64,000 nt of DNA from Diplonema japonicum (lineage: Eukaryota; Euglenozoa; Diplonemea; Diplonemida; Diplonemidae). The stretch covers positions 310,001 to 374,000 of the forward strand of contig OZ025711.1 in NCBI GenBank assembly GCA_964019335.1. The letters are read 5' to 3'. Positions 1-9,967 of this stretch are shown here, piece by piece. Under the pieces are notes generated by a model. The model was not told the DNA's origin. It did not search any database and saw only the letters and a program-made list of their open reading frames with translations. The translations under genes and the position numbers were made by a program. Numbering within the stretch: the stretch's first letter is position 1; every line of letters starts with the position of its first letter.

Positions 1-248
1 AACAAATTAAGAAGGTGCCTTTTGTTGGGTTACTTACGACCCTTTTGTGGCGTGAAGGAAAAGGAAAGAAAAAAGAAGAAGAAGAGAAGGGGAAACATCG
101 AGAAGAGAGAGAGAGAGAGAGAAAGAGAAAGAGGGAAAGAGAAAGAGTTTTTTTTTTTCTTTTTTCTTTCATTCATTCTTTCCCTCTTTTTTCTTTTTTT
201 CTTTTTTTTCTTTTTCTGTTTTTGGTTTACAGAACTTCCTCAATATGA
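1..248. repeat. Purine/pyrimidine simple sequence
   Basis: A (GA)n-rich purine stretch at about 60-150 is followed by a T-rich pyrimidine stretch at about 150-225. It lies just beyond the stop codon of the first minus-strand gene and is probably 3' flanking or untranslated DNA. The short open frames here are low-complexity (RERE- and FFFF-type) and are not credible proteins. Confidence 0.7.
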
Positions 249-3200
249 TCACTGGCACGGGGCGTTGGGAGGGAAGAGGCTCTTGCAGTGGAAGCGAGTG
301 TCCTCGACATGCAACTTGCGCCCTGCAGAGATGACCTGCCCGTAGATGCGCGACTTCTCGATCTCGAGCCTGACGCCCTCATCCTGCGTCACAAGGGTCC
401 CGTGCAGGGTCACGTTCTTCATAAGCATGTTGGTGTCGTGGTGGCCCTTCCAGTAGGAGCTCCAGTGCCAGTCGTTGTGGTCGTTGTCCTCGTGGTGGTG
501 GTGGTGGTGGTTGTGGTGCCAACCCCACCAGTGGTGGATGTACTTGCACTCCCTCTCCCTCTGTCGGTCGTCGTGGCTCTCGCAAACCTGCTTCATGTTG
601 TAGACAGTGAAGGGTGCTCCGAGGGACCTCCCCTCGAACACGGTGTCCCTCAGGGTGTCCAGCCTGTGGTCCAGATGCCCGTACTCGATGTTCAGGATGA
701 CCCAACCAGAGGCCCTCACAGTCATCGTGGGCTTCGGGTCCGTGACCCACTCGCCCTCGTCGTCGTCGTCGTTGCTGCTGCTGCCGCTGTCGTCGCCACC
801 GTTGTTCCTGTTGGGCGGCTGGTGGTGGTGGACGCGCCTTGGGTGCGGCGTGGGGATGAGCCATTCGTTCCCGGCGACCGCGAAAACGTTGTACAGGTCG
901 CCGTCCCCCTCCAGCTGCATGTTGTTCCCGTTGTCGACAACGACGCTCGTCGTGGTGTCCGGCGTCAGCAACTCCACCTCGCAGCGGGACTGGTTCTGGT
1001 CGGGGCAGCTGATCTTCATGGCACCCGTGCGGAGGGGCGGAAGGCTCAGGAGCGCCTCAGAGAAATCGGTGATGTTGTCGGTGGCGCTTCCTGCCCTGAG
1101 CTCCGGGACAGGTGCGTCGCAGTGGTCCGCAAGCGGCTCAACGCTGCCAGCGACAACCCTGTTCGCGACACTCCTCTTCAAGACGACGTCCTCGACGGAG
1201 CCGACCTCCCCGACGGTCGTGTTCTCCAGGTGCACCTCCCCGACGGAGAAGGCCTGGAACTGCGTCGCGTTCCCGATCTCTCCGATCCCGCCCTGCGAGC
1301 GGGGGTGCTGCACGCGCACCACCTGCTCCCAGGTCGCCGTCGTCTCGCAGTGGTCCCGCGTGGTCCACCTCCTCGTCACAGCGGCGAGCCCCTCGCTGCA
1401 GCTCTGTGCGTCGCTGTGGAAGTCGAAGGCAACGTCCGCGTACTCCAGCTTCACCGGGTAGGACACGAGGTTCAGGGCCGCCATGTCCGGGTGGGTCGCG
1501 ATGTCCTCCACGAGGGGCACCCCTGTCGCAGAGGGCCCGTAGTCAGACAAGAAGTGCACGAACTGGTCCTCCGCGGGGGTTTGGATGAACTGCGGGGGGA
1601 ACAGGTCCTCGACTGTGATGTTTTGCACCCGCGTCTCCGTAAGGGAGTCCGGGTAGGCGGCGTCGAAGCCCTCGCCGCAATCCGCGTAGTGCGGCTGCAC
1701 CTTCCATGTCCTCTCGATCACCCACACCCCGCACGACACGAGCACGGGCTCTGCGTCCTTGAAATCGATGCTGAAGGGCGTCCCGCAGTAGGCCTCCCCG
1801 GTCGGTGTCCCCAGCCCGCTCGAGGGCGCGAGGGAGTGCGTGGTGTTGATCGTCGCGTCCTCCGGGAAGGTCACGAACCGCGGCTTCACCGAGTGNNNNN
1901 NNNNNNNNNNNNNNNNNNNNNNNNNNNNNNNNNNNNNNNNNNNNNNNNNNNNNNNNNNNNNNNNNNNNNNNNNNNNNNNNNNNNNNNNNNNNNNNNNNNN
2001 NNNNNNNNNNNNNNNNNNNNNNNNNNNNNNNNNNNNNNNNNNNNNNNNNNNNNNNNNNNNNNNNNNNNNNNNNNNNNNNNNNNNNNNNNNNNNNNCGGTG
2101 GGGAGCGGGGACTTCAGGTCCCACTCCGCCCCGAGCGTGACGTCCCCGATGTGGAGGAAGGGGAGCGCCAGGGCGCGGTACCACCACCCGTCCATGGTGA
2201 GGGTCCCGCGCACAAGCTGCGCCGTCGGGCTCACCACCAGCGACAGGTCCCCGATGAGGTACAGGAAGTAGCGGTTCGCGTACGGCTCCGAGCAGCGCTC
2301 CACGCAGATCTTCAGCGGGATGTTCACCCCGAGGCTCTGCGTCGGGACCCCCCCGAACACGTGCTCGAACTGGATGTAGATGCTCATCCCGAGGGTCCCC
2401 GCCGTGTTCACGACCGCGAAGTTGCTCTCCGACGTGTCCGGGTCCGTCCCCACACGCAGCTCCAGTACAGCTGACCCGGTGAACTGCAGCTCCGCACTTG
2501 CCGACACCCGGAAGCTCCCCGCGACGTCCGCGATCACCTCCAGGAAGTCTCCTTGCATCACATCCGGGAGCTTCGGCGACCCAATCGCGTACAGCTTCAC
2601 CCCCGTCGTCGTCGCCGCGAGGGCGAGCTTCGTGTCCTGGATCCCGAAGGACAGCACGGGCGACAGGATCGAGTCCAGGGCGTTCGCCACGTCCCTGTCG
2701 AAGTTGCTCGTCACCAAATAGGCAACGTTCGCCATCGTGATCTGGTCCACCCACACACCTGCCTCCACCCCGTTGCAGGTCGCAGGCTGCCCGATCCTCC
2801 CCACCCCTGAGATCGACGTCGTCGGGGTCGGGTTGCTGCACGCACCGAGGCAGAAGGGCATCGAGATCTCACCCTCTTGCACAACCGGCTTCAAGAGCTT
2901 CAGGAAGTTGTTGAAGTCCGTCGTCGCGTCCAGGAGCTCCCTGGTGCTGCTGCCGCGGACGCTGGATGCCGGGGCGCTCGTGTCCGGGGCGTTGGTGTCC
3001 GGAGCGTTGGTGGCCGGGGGGTTCGTAGGGGGAGCGTTGGTTGGGGGTGCGTTGGTTGCAGGAGCGTCCGTGGGAGGGGCAGCGGAAGGCACAGCGGTAG
3101 GGGGCGGCCCAGGCGGGCTCTTGGTGTTCACGGGGCAGGTCGACGGGTCGTAGACCAAGCTTTCCCCCTTCACGATGGAGTCCGCCAGCGTTGCCGCCAT

Positions 3201-4778
3201 CCCGAAGTTGAACCCGATCCCAGACCACTTGTTCCCCGCCGCGTCCGTGATGGTAGCCGCCTTCTGCTCCTTCCAACCAGTTATCAAGTCTTTCAGCGAT
3301 GTCTGAACCAAACCCTTCAGCCCGTCGATGGCCCCGCTGATCTTTCCAATCACATCCGCGGTCGTAAGGTCCTTGGGGATCTCCACCGATTTCACCGTCA
3401 GCCCGAAACCCCCGAACTTCACATCGCCCCACCAAGTGTCTCTGTCCACCTTCTCGAAACACCTCCAATGCGGGTGCGTCAACACGATCGTCACCCCCTC
3501 GATACCGGTCGCCGCCTGCACGATGTTCGGCATGTCCATCCCGACAGTGAAGGCGAAACCGCTGTAAGCCCCGGCGTTCGCGAACCAGTCCACCGAGAGC
3601 GCCACCTCGAACTGCGTGTGGGCGAACCACCCCTTCTTCTCCGTTGGCGCTGCCGCAAGCTCCTTCGCTTCCCTCCTCTTCCCCTGGAGCGACCTCCTGT
3701 TTTTGTTCGTCGTCTCGGGCACACACATCCCGCTCGTCCCGCAGACCTCGTCCAGCCCACAGTCGTTGTCGGATGCGCATTCAGGCGCGCAGTTCCCGTT
3801 CAGGCACCTCTCGTCCAGCCCGCAGTCGTTGTCGGAGGTACACGGGTCACCGGTGGGGACCGGGGTAGGGACAGGTGTGGGAACAGGAGTAGGGACGGGA
3901 GTAGGAACAGGTGTTGGAACAGGTGTTGGAACAGGTGTTGGAACAGGTGTTGGAACAGGTGTTGGAACAGGTGTTGGAACAGGTGTTGGAACAGGTGTTG
4001 GAACAGGGGTAGGAACAGGGGTGGGAACCGGTGTGGGGATAGGAGTTGGCACCACTGGTGCAGGGGTCCATTCCCAATTCACCCCGACACCCCACCCAAG
4101 ACCAACTCCCCCGAAGAGGTGGCTGTACCAGTCGGCGCTCGGGGCAGTGTCCACCCCAGTGCTCGCCGCGATCCCTGCCGAGGGGGTGAACGAGAAGCTC
4201 CCCTTCCTCAAGCGCGTGTAGGAGACGCTGAAGCCAACTGTCACCGTGAAGAGCGGGCATTGAAACGCTGTCTGGTCGCAGTTCCTGCTGAGGACCGCAC
4301 CACGGCGCCCGCTCCTCTGCAGGTGGTTCTCCCGCGCTTCGAGGATGAGGGCCTTCCTGCTGGCCGAGGCGACCGAAGCGTTGCACTGCCCTGCGAAGGC
4401 ATTGACGTACGGCATCAGCGTGCTCCCGAGGTTCGAGAGCTCTTCCGTGTAGGACGTCATGTCGTTTCCTTCGAAGAAGGCGATCATCTCGTCCGCACCG
4501 GCCATCGCCGTATCCTTCAGGTTGTTCAGCTGCTCCAGGTTCTCCACCATCGCCTCCACCTCGTCCTTCACCCCGAGGGCCTCCACCAGCTGCTTCCCCG
4601 TGTTCGTGAGGGCATCCGCCACCCCCCCTCTGTAGGCGTCTACCGTGTCCGCCAGCGACGACGCCAACGAGAACACCGTCAGAGGCTCCGAGGTCGTCGT
4701 CGTAGTCGGTGCAGTGTCCTGCGCCCCCGCCAGAAGCACCGTTGCCCCTAGCGCCAACAACGTGGCCAGCCTAACCAT
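249..4778 (-). CDS. Secreted/surface protein with PTPV repeats, Cys-rich motifs and a choice-of-anchor-like C-terminus
   Basis: The start was placed at 4778 because the protein then opens with a signal peptide ([19 protein letters not shown]). Farther upstream the frame is only A-tract and the end of the next gene. About 1,510 codons include a 200-N gap. In order: a helical ectodomain; a long PTPV tandem repeat; two copies of a [13 protein letters not shown] Cys-rich motif; a beta-rich region; a second Pro/Thr/Ala-rich linker; further ectodomain; an Asp/Ser-rich stretch; a His/Trp/Asp-rich stretch; and a C-terminal segment with GTLV...IYGQVIS spacing like choice-of-anchor A domains (inference). 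No transmembrane helix is visible near the C-terminus. The role is unknown; a cell-surface or matrix protein is likely. The gap leaves the true length, and even whether this is one gene, unproven. Confidence 0.7.
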   Translation of the reverse strand: MVRLATLLALGATVLLAGAQDTAPTTTTTSEPLTVFSLASSLADTVDAYRGGVADALTNTGKQLVEALGVKDEVEAMVENLEQLNNLKDTAMAGADEMIAFFEGNDMTSYTEELSNLGSTLMPYVNAFAGQCNASVASASRKALILEARENHLQRSGRRGAVLSRNCDQTAFQCPLFTVTVGFSVSYTRLRKGSFSFTPSAGIAASTGVDTAPSADWYSHLFGGVGLGWGVGVNWEWTPAPVVPTPIPTPVPTPVPTPVPTPVPTPVPTPVPTPVPTPVPTPVPTPVPTPVPTPVPTPVPTPVPTPVPTGDPCTSDNDCGLDERCLNGNCAPECASDNDCGLDEVCGTSGMCVPETTNKNRRSLQGKRREAKELAAAPTEKKGWFAHTQFEVALSVDWFANAGAYSGFAFTVGMDMPNIVQAATGIEGVTIVLTHPHWRCFEKVDRDTWWGDVKFGGFGLTVKSVEIPKDLTTADVIGKISGAIDGLKGLVQTSLKDLITGWKEQKAATITDAAGNKWSGIGFNFGMAATLADSIVKGESLVYDPSTCPVNTKSPPGPPPTAVPSAAPPTDAPATNAPPTNAPPTNPPATNAPDTNAPDTSAPASSVRGSSTRELLDATTDFNNFLKLLKPVVQEGEISMPFCLGACSNPTPTTSISGVGRIGQPATCNGVEAGVWVDQITMANVAYLVTSNFDRDVANALDSILSPVLSFGIQDTKLALAATTTGVKLYAIGSPKLPDVMQGDFLEVIADVAGSFRVSASAELQFTGSAVLELRVGTDPDTSESNFAVVNTAGTLGMSIYIQFEHVFGGVPTQSLGVNIPLKICVERCSEPYANRYFLYLIGDLSLVVSPTAQLVRGTLTMDGWWYRALALPFLHIGDVTLGAEWDLKSPLPTXXXXXXXXXXXXXXXXXXXXXXXXXXXXXXXXXXXXXXXXXXXXXXXXXXXXXXXXXXXXXXXXXXXHSVKPRFVTFPEDATINTTHSLAPSSGLGTPTGEAYCGTPFSIDFKDAEPVLVSCGVWVIERTWKVQPHYADCGEGFDAAYPDSLTETRVQNITVEDLFPPQFIQTPAEDQFVHFLSDYGPSATGVPLVEDIATHPDMAALNLVSYPVKLEYADVAFDFHSDAQSCSEGLAAVTRRWTTRDHCETTATWEQVVRVQHPRSQGGIGEIGNATQFQAFSVGEVHLENTTVGEVGSVEDVVLKRSVANRVVAGSVEPLADHCDAPVPELRAGSATDNITDFSEALLSLPPLRTGAMKISCPDQNQSRCEVELLTPDTTTSVVVDNGNNMQLEGDGDLYNVFAVAGNEWLIPTPHPRRVHHHQPPNRNNGGDDSGSSSNDDDDEGEWVTDPKPTMTVRASGWVILNIEYGHLDHRLDTLRDTVFEGRSLGAPFTVYNMKQVCESHDDRQRERECKYIHHWWGWHHNHHHHHHEDNDHNDWHWSSYWKGHHDTNMLMKNVTLHGTLVTQDEGVRLEIEKSRIYGQVISAGRKLHVEDTRFHCKSLFPPNAPCQ
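1896..2095. other. Assembly gap (200 N)
   Basis: A run of exactly 200 N lies inside the first gene. A round number usually means a gap of unknown size, so the frame continuity across it is not evidence of continuity. Confidence 0.98.
3853..4050 (-). repeat. 12-bp tandem repeat coding PTPV
   Basis: A minisatellite of a 12-bp unit (on the + strand, gttggaacaggt and close variants) encodes a Pro-Thr-Pro-Val linker in the first gene. The central copies are nearly identical and the flanking ones have diverged, as expected for expansion from the middle. Copy number is probably polymorphic. Confidence 0.95.
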
Positions 4779-4788
4779 TTCCTTTTTG

Positions 4789-4819
<31 letters not shown>

Positions 4820-4971
4820 CTTTGAAACCTGTGTATTGATAGAGATGCAAAGCCCATGTAGACACAAACGAAATGAAAAAAGAAGAAAGAAATACCCCAT
4901 GATTGGGTGTACCGACCACGACTAAAAATTGTCTTATCGTTGTTCGCATTAAGGTCCCTCTAAGTCCTGAA

Positions 4972-6171
4972 CTAAAAGAATCGCTTCGGATCGCAGCGCC
5001 CCCCGGCACCCCCTCCCCCGCCCACCGCGTCGGCGACAAGCCTACCGCCTTCCCAAACGTCCCGTGCACCGTCCCTTTCGAACCCCGAGCTGATGTAAAC
5101 GTTGGAATGAAGATGGCCGACAACAGGGCAATGATCGGGGGTGCCTGCGGTGTAGCCAGAAGATGTGTTACCGGTCAACATGTCGGGAAGGAGAAGCGCG
5201 ATGAACCGTCGGACATTAGGAAGCTTGTCACAAGGGATATACGTAAGGGAAGGGGGGTTGAGGGACGTAGTAGTGGAGAAGCACAGCTCCCCCCCTTCCC
5301 CGGTGTATATGTGTGTGAAACGACGTTTCGGGTCAATAAGGACAACCGACTGTGGGTCCGGTCCGGCAATCCCAAGGTTTTCCTTGTTGACTTTAATCTC
5401 ATGACATGCAACAGAAAGGACAGGGGCCGCGCTTGTGAGAGTACCACAGTTCGAACCAGCACACAACACCACAGCGTCACAAGGATGTACCTCATTGTTC
5501 TGTAGGTGTACCCGATCTTCTGTGTACCCTGTCACCCTTTTGCTCAAGTACACCTTCACACCTTTCATCTCACACTCTTTGACTAATTCCTTAACAACGC
5601 TCTCATGGTTCATCACCCAACCATCTCTAGGGGGTTGTAAAGACAGACCAAGCCTGTTTGATATCCAGTGTTGTTGTTCTGCCGTTTCGTCTTCTTCCTT
5701 CAAAAGTGATATTGAGACTGGGGTGAAGGAATGACGGAGCGACGCGGGGTACCCATCTAACAGTTCCTGCAAGGGTGGCAGTGGGGTTCTTTGAGCGGGT
5801 TGAGGCGATAGCAGGTTTTTTAGAAAGGTTCCGGAGAAGTTGAGCCACCATGTTGTTGTCAACAAGGTTTTTGGATTGAGGGACCATGGGTCGTTGGAGT
5901 AGGTGGGGATGTCTTTCACTAAACAGCCTGAGAGACGGGTTCCGGACCCGCCGAGTGTTTTTGTTGCTTCTATGAGTTCTACGTTGTAGCCTTTGCACGC
6001 GAGCTGGTAGGACGCACATAGGCCGGCTACCCCTCCCCCTACCACGACTATTTTGCCACCTTGTGGGACGGCTACGTTTTGCTGGTTTTCGTGTTTTCCT
6101 AGAGACAGTCGCCCTATCAACCCCATGGAGCAGCCCACACCCGCCATTATCAGTACTCGGCGGCGGGTCAT
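4972..6171 (-). CDS. FAD-dependent oxidoreductase, DAO (D-amino-acid oxidase/dehydrogenase-like) family
   Basis: The protein is 399 aa from the ATG at 6171, which follows an A-tract directly; frames upstream of it are homopolymer-coded. Residues 40-70 form the Rossmann FAD-binding motif (VVVGGGVAG, then an acidic residue after the second strand). The C-terminus carries the family signature: [14 protein letters not shown], then [19 protein letters not shown] basic, hydrophobic N-terminus (about residues 1-22) could be a membrane anchor or an organelle-targeting signal. Family members oxidise amines or amino acids; the substrate cannot be read from the sequence. It sits 193 bp upstream of the first gene on the same strand and has no intron. 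Confidence 0.85.
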   Translation of the reverse strand: MTRRRVLIMAGVGCSMGLIGRLSLGKHENQQNVAVPQGGKIVVVGGGVAGLCASYQLACKGYNVELIEATKTLGGSGTRLSGCLVKDIPTYSNDPWSLNPKTLLTTTWWLNFSGTFLKNLLSPQPAQRTPLPPLQELLDGYPASLRHSFTPVSISLLKEEDETAEQQHWISNRLGLSLQPPRDGWVMNHESVVKELVKECEMKGVKVYLSKRVTGYTEDRVHLQNNEVHPCDAVVLCAGSNCGTLTSAAPVLSVACHEIKVNKENLGIAGPDPQSVVLIDPKRRFTHIYTGEGGELCFSTTTSLNPPSLTYIPCDKLPNVRRFIALLLPDMLTGNTSSGYTAGTPDHCPVVGHLHSNVYISSGFERDGARDVWEGGRLVADAVGGGGGAGGRCDPKRFF

Positions 6172-9138
6172 TTTTTTTTTCTTTTTTTTTTTTTTCCCCC
6201 TTTTAAAACGTGGAATGGTGGTAAAAAATAAAAAATATTGGAGTTTTTTTTTTTTTTTTTTTTTTCTTTTGCGCGCGCTTTTTTTTTTTTTTTTAAAATA
6301 GAGCCCGATGTCGTTGTATTTGTTAATAAATTGCCCTATTTTTCTTTTTTTTTTTTTTCTTGATAACAGGGAAGGGGATAAATGTGAAAGTTTTCTCCTT
6401 TTCTTTTTTTTGCAATTTATTTCCCCCCGCGAGGGTGGAAAAAAAAAAAAAAAGAAAGAAAAAAACAAAGAGGGAGGAAAAAAGTGAGAGAGGTAGAGGA
6501 AGAAGTCAGGGAAAAAGGGATAAATAAAAAAAAGAAGGGGGGGTCGCAAGATCATATAGGTATAGGTGAATATTTGGATAGGGGGTACAAATATAAAAAA
6601 AAATGAAACAGAGAATGTCAACTTGTGCCGTGTCAATGTTGCGCCTCGCTGTCCTGCAGTTCCTCGTCACCCTTAACTCTCCTTCTTTATTCTTTCTTTC
6701 TCCCCTCTTTTCATTATGTTCCCCCCTTTCCTTTTCTTGCAAGGACGGAGCACAAAGATACAGAGGCAGAGTCAAGCGGATATTCGCGATTCTGTATGTA
6801 ATCCTCAGCTGCCCAAGACTAGAAAAAAAAAGAGGAGACCGAAAATAAGGGAGAAAAGACAAGAAAAAAGAAAGAAAGAGAAAAAAAGACTCTGAAAAAA
6901 AGCAGGATAAAAAGAAGAAGAAAAAATCTCAACAGGTAGCAACACTGCAACACAACCCAAGCAACAACCTTTTGTTCCATTTCACTTTTCTTTTTTTTTT
7001 TTTGCGTGCTTCCAATTATTTTTTTTTGACCATAGTGCTAAGTATAAAATTATATAAAAAATATATATAAAAAAATAAAATATATAAACCGGTAAAAAAA
7101 AAAAAAAAAAATAGATGGGGATGTTGTTTTTTCTTAAGAAACTGTGAAAAAAATAAAAAGGGGGGGGGGAAGGGAGGGGTATTTTTTTTTTCTAGATTAA
7201 AAAAAAAGAAAAAAAAATTGTGTGTTGTAAAAATAAGAAAAAATACATTTTTTTTTTAATAAGGGGGAGAAACAAATGGGGGGGGGGAAAGGAAATAGAC
7301 AATTGCCCTTGCAGAACCTTGTTTTCGGTCTATGAAACCGCCGCTTGGCATTTTTTATTTGGTACTTTTTTTTTCCCCTCCCCTCCTCCCTAATTCTTCA
7401 ATTTGTAAATAGAAGACCACACAAAAGTTTTTAACTGGAAAAAAAAAATAGAAAATAACAGAACGAGAGTAAAAAAAAAAAAAAAACGGTGTTTCGGGGA
7501 AGGATAAAAAGATTGAATTTAAAAAAAGAAAAAAAAATTCCCGGGACATCAGCTTTAAAGGAAGAGAGAAAAAGAAAAAAGGAAAAAAAGAAAAACGGAA
7601 AAAAAAAAAAGGAACTAAGCACCGGGTATTTCCAAGGTCAAACAAGCCTAAACAGCTCTTAAACTGATGCTAGAAAAAAAGGACGGGAAAAGACACAGAA
7701 GAAGTAACCTAAGGGAGGGGAAAATAAAAGGGTTGGAAAAGGAGAAAAAAAATTTTTTTTTATTTTGTTTTCTTTCCCTACTTTTTTTTTTTTTTTTTTC
7801 CTTTCCCATATTTTCACTCTCCCTCGAGCTTCCTCTCTGTACCTCTCTCATTCTTTTTTTTTTGAGGGTGCCAACCAAGAAACGAGTTAAATAAATTAAA
7901 TAAAGGTGACGGAAGAAAAAAAGAGAAACAGGTGGAAATCCTCAAGCGCCGCGGGGCTCTATCCCTCCTGCCCTTCTTTCTTCATCACCCCTCTACCCAG
8001 TTAGGCAAACTAACAGGCCCCTTTGAGACTTTGCCTTGTGTGCAAAAGGTCTGCCATTCACTTCTTACGAGATTTAATATCTTCCACACCCCTTATTTTT
8101 TTTTTTTTCATTTTTTCCCCTCCTTATCCCCTATTTTTTTTTTTTTTTTTTTTTACCTTTCATGATTAGTGTAGCCACCTGCAAAACCCCATCATTGGGA
8201 GAGGGGTATATTAATCACTGCGGGAAAAAAGTAGGGGCGGAAGGAAAAAAAAAAAAAGAAAAAAAAAATGGGGGTGGAGAAGAAAAAAAAAAAAAAAAAA
8301 AAAAAACTCAGGGTGAATGCTGCCGCAGGCAGCGGCATGAGAAGCAGATCTAAGTGAACAAATTTCTTTTTCTTTTTTTTTTTTTTTTTGAAAATTTCAA
8401 CCCCGCGTGATGTCAGGCTTTGAATGGGGGGGGGGGGGAATTTAAAATAAAAAAAGAAAGAAAAAGAAACTAGCCACGATTGCCGCTTCGTGCCGCAAAA
8501 TGCCCGTAATGTACCTCTGTGTTCCTTTATGTATTTTTTTTCTTTTAGAAATAAAGAAAAAAAAAGAATTTCTTTTTTTAAAAAATCGAATAGAGAATGG
8601 GAGGGGAAAAAAAAAAAAGAAAGAAAGAAAGAAAGACAAATGGAGAAACATTCCAATGTGTCAATCGTCTGAAAGTAATATTTCTCTATTCCTTAAAATT
8701 GCGGTTTTTTATTTTTTTTTTGTTTTTTTTTTTTTTAAATTGCAGTGCAGCCGTTCCCTTGTCAATATCTGGGTAGGTAGAAAAACTTTGTATGCAAAAA
8801 AAAAAAAAAAAAAAGGAGGGGGAAAAGGGAAGAGAGTAAAGGGGAAATAATAACAAAAGAAAAATATGAAAGTTTTTTCTTTTTTTTTTTTTAATTTTTT
8901 GTTTTTCGTTCTTCTTGTTTTTTTTTTTTTATTCTTTTTTTTTTTTTTCTTTTGGAAAAAACTCCTTTTTTTTTCATTACGAAAACGACAAGATGATGAT
9001 TACATTTTTTTTATATAAAAAGAAAAGTGAAAAAAAAGTAAGAAAAAGGGAGAAAGAGAAAAATAAAATTTCGAAGTTAGAAATAAAAAAAAAAAAAACG
9101 TGTGCACTTTTTTTTTTTCTTTTTTTTTTCTCCCTTAC
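6172..9138. other. Long AT-rich, simple-sequence intergenic region
   Basis: Almost 3 kb dominated by A, T, purine and pyrimidine runs. Short islands of ordinary complexity lie near 6600-6830, 7300-7350, 7930-8100 and 8160-8350. I found no recognisable protein, tRNA or known small RNA in them. The open frames here are Lys- or Phe-rich translations of homopolymers. Confidence 0.7.
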
Positions 9139-9708
9139 TCATTGGCTGTCGGACGACTGCTCCTCAATCTCATCACTCGCTTCCTCGGCCTCTTCGAGCA
9201 GCTGGGCTTGCTTCTTGCCACGGCCCCCACGGCCCCTTCTGCCCCTGCGGCGACGCTTCTTGAAGATGGGGTCAGGAAGCATTCCCTCTGGGCAAGCTCC
9301 GTTCCACTGCTGAAGGTGGGCCCAAGGGGGGATCTGGAACATGGTGTTCCAGTCACCGGGCTGTACTGGCATAGGGGGGGGAGTAACGCATGCAGCACAC
9401 TGGCAGGGCATGCGAATGGGCTCCGCCCACACAGGGGTGGGGGGAGTCCAGTCCCCAAGAGGTATGTTGCTGTAAGGAGACCACTCCCCCTTTGACTGAG
9501 GAGGTGGTGCTCGGGTCTGCACAGGAGGCACGCGCACAGCCTGCACGCCCTGAGTCACTTCCTCCTCTGCGGTCATAGGAAGCATCTCATCCTCAATGAT
9601 GACAAGAGCAGTCCTCGACCGCCCTCTGCGCATCACAGCAGGCGACGACGCGGACCGACCGCCCCTCACTGCCCCCCTCCCACGACCTTGTTCCATGGTA
9701 ACAGGCAT
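9139..9708 (-). CDS. Small Arg/Gly-rich protein of unknown function
   Basis: The frame has 189 codons from the ATG at 9708. The N-terminus is RG-rich (QGRGRGAVRGGR), the middle is Pro/Trp-rich with a CQCAAC cluster, and a basic RRRRGRRGRGGRGKK stretch is followed by an acidic tail. RGG-type ends and a basic patch suggest RNA binding, but I recognise no family. An AG sits 4 nt before the ATG (ACAATAG-taag-ATG), as expected for a trans-splice acceptor if this is a euglenozoan. It lies between the GP63-like gene and a long simple-sequence region. Confidence 0.65.
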   Translation of the reverse strand: MPVTMEQGRGRGAVRGGRSASSPAVMRRGRSRTALVIIEDEMLPMTAEEEVTQGVQAVRVPPVQTRAPPPQSKGEWSPYSNIPLGDWTPPTPVWAEPIRMPCQCAACVTPPPMPVQPGDWNTMFQIPPWAHLQQWNGACPEGMLPDPIFKKRRRRGRRGRGGRGKKQAQLLEEAEEASDEIEEQSSDSQ

Positions 9709-9967
9709 CTTACTATTGTATTTTTTTTTTTTTTTCTTGTCGAAAATCTGTGTGAAAAATATATTTCTTTTTTTTTTTGGAAAAACTATTTAAAATATAC
9801 TGAACCACATGTAACATGACATACCCCCCCTCCCTTCTTTGTAAAAAGAAGGGGAGGAAGGGGGGGGGGGGGGGGGGGGGGTTGTCTTTAACTCTAGGAA
9901 ATAACATAAAAAAACATAAAGAGAAGAAGAAAAAAAGTGTTAGCAACCGACTTTACTTGATCACGGA

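Noticed and set aside
288..2474. Long + strand open frame opposite the first gene
   Set aside because: It is an antisense shadow of a GC-rich gene with a clear signal peptide and repeats on the minus strand; its own translation is Val/Arg/Leu-rich without domains.
2877..4751. 624-codon + strand frame
   Set aside because: Complement of the PTPV repeat gene; its [12 protein letters not shown] run is the antisense reading of the same 12-bp repeat.
6603..6848. Possible small secreted protein on the + strand (MKQRMSTCAVSMLRLAVLQF)
   Set aside because: Only 81 codons, composition follows pyrimidine runs, no conserved feature or neighbouring splice logic.
6172..9130. Lys-rich and Phe-rich small ORFs throughout simple-sequence DNA
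   Set aside because: They are translations of A and T runs present in any frame.
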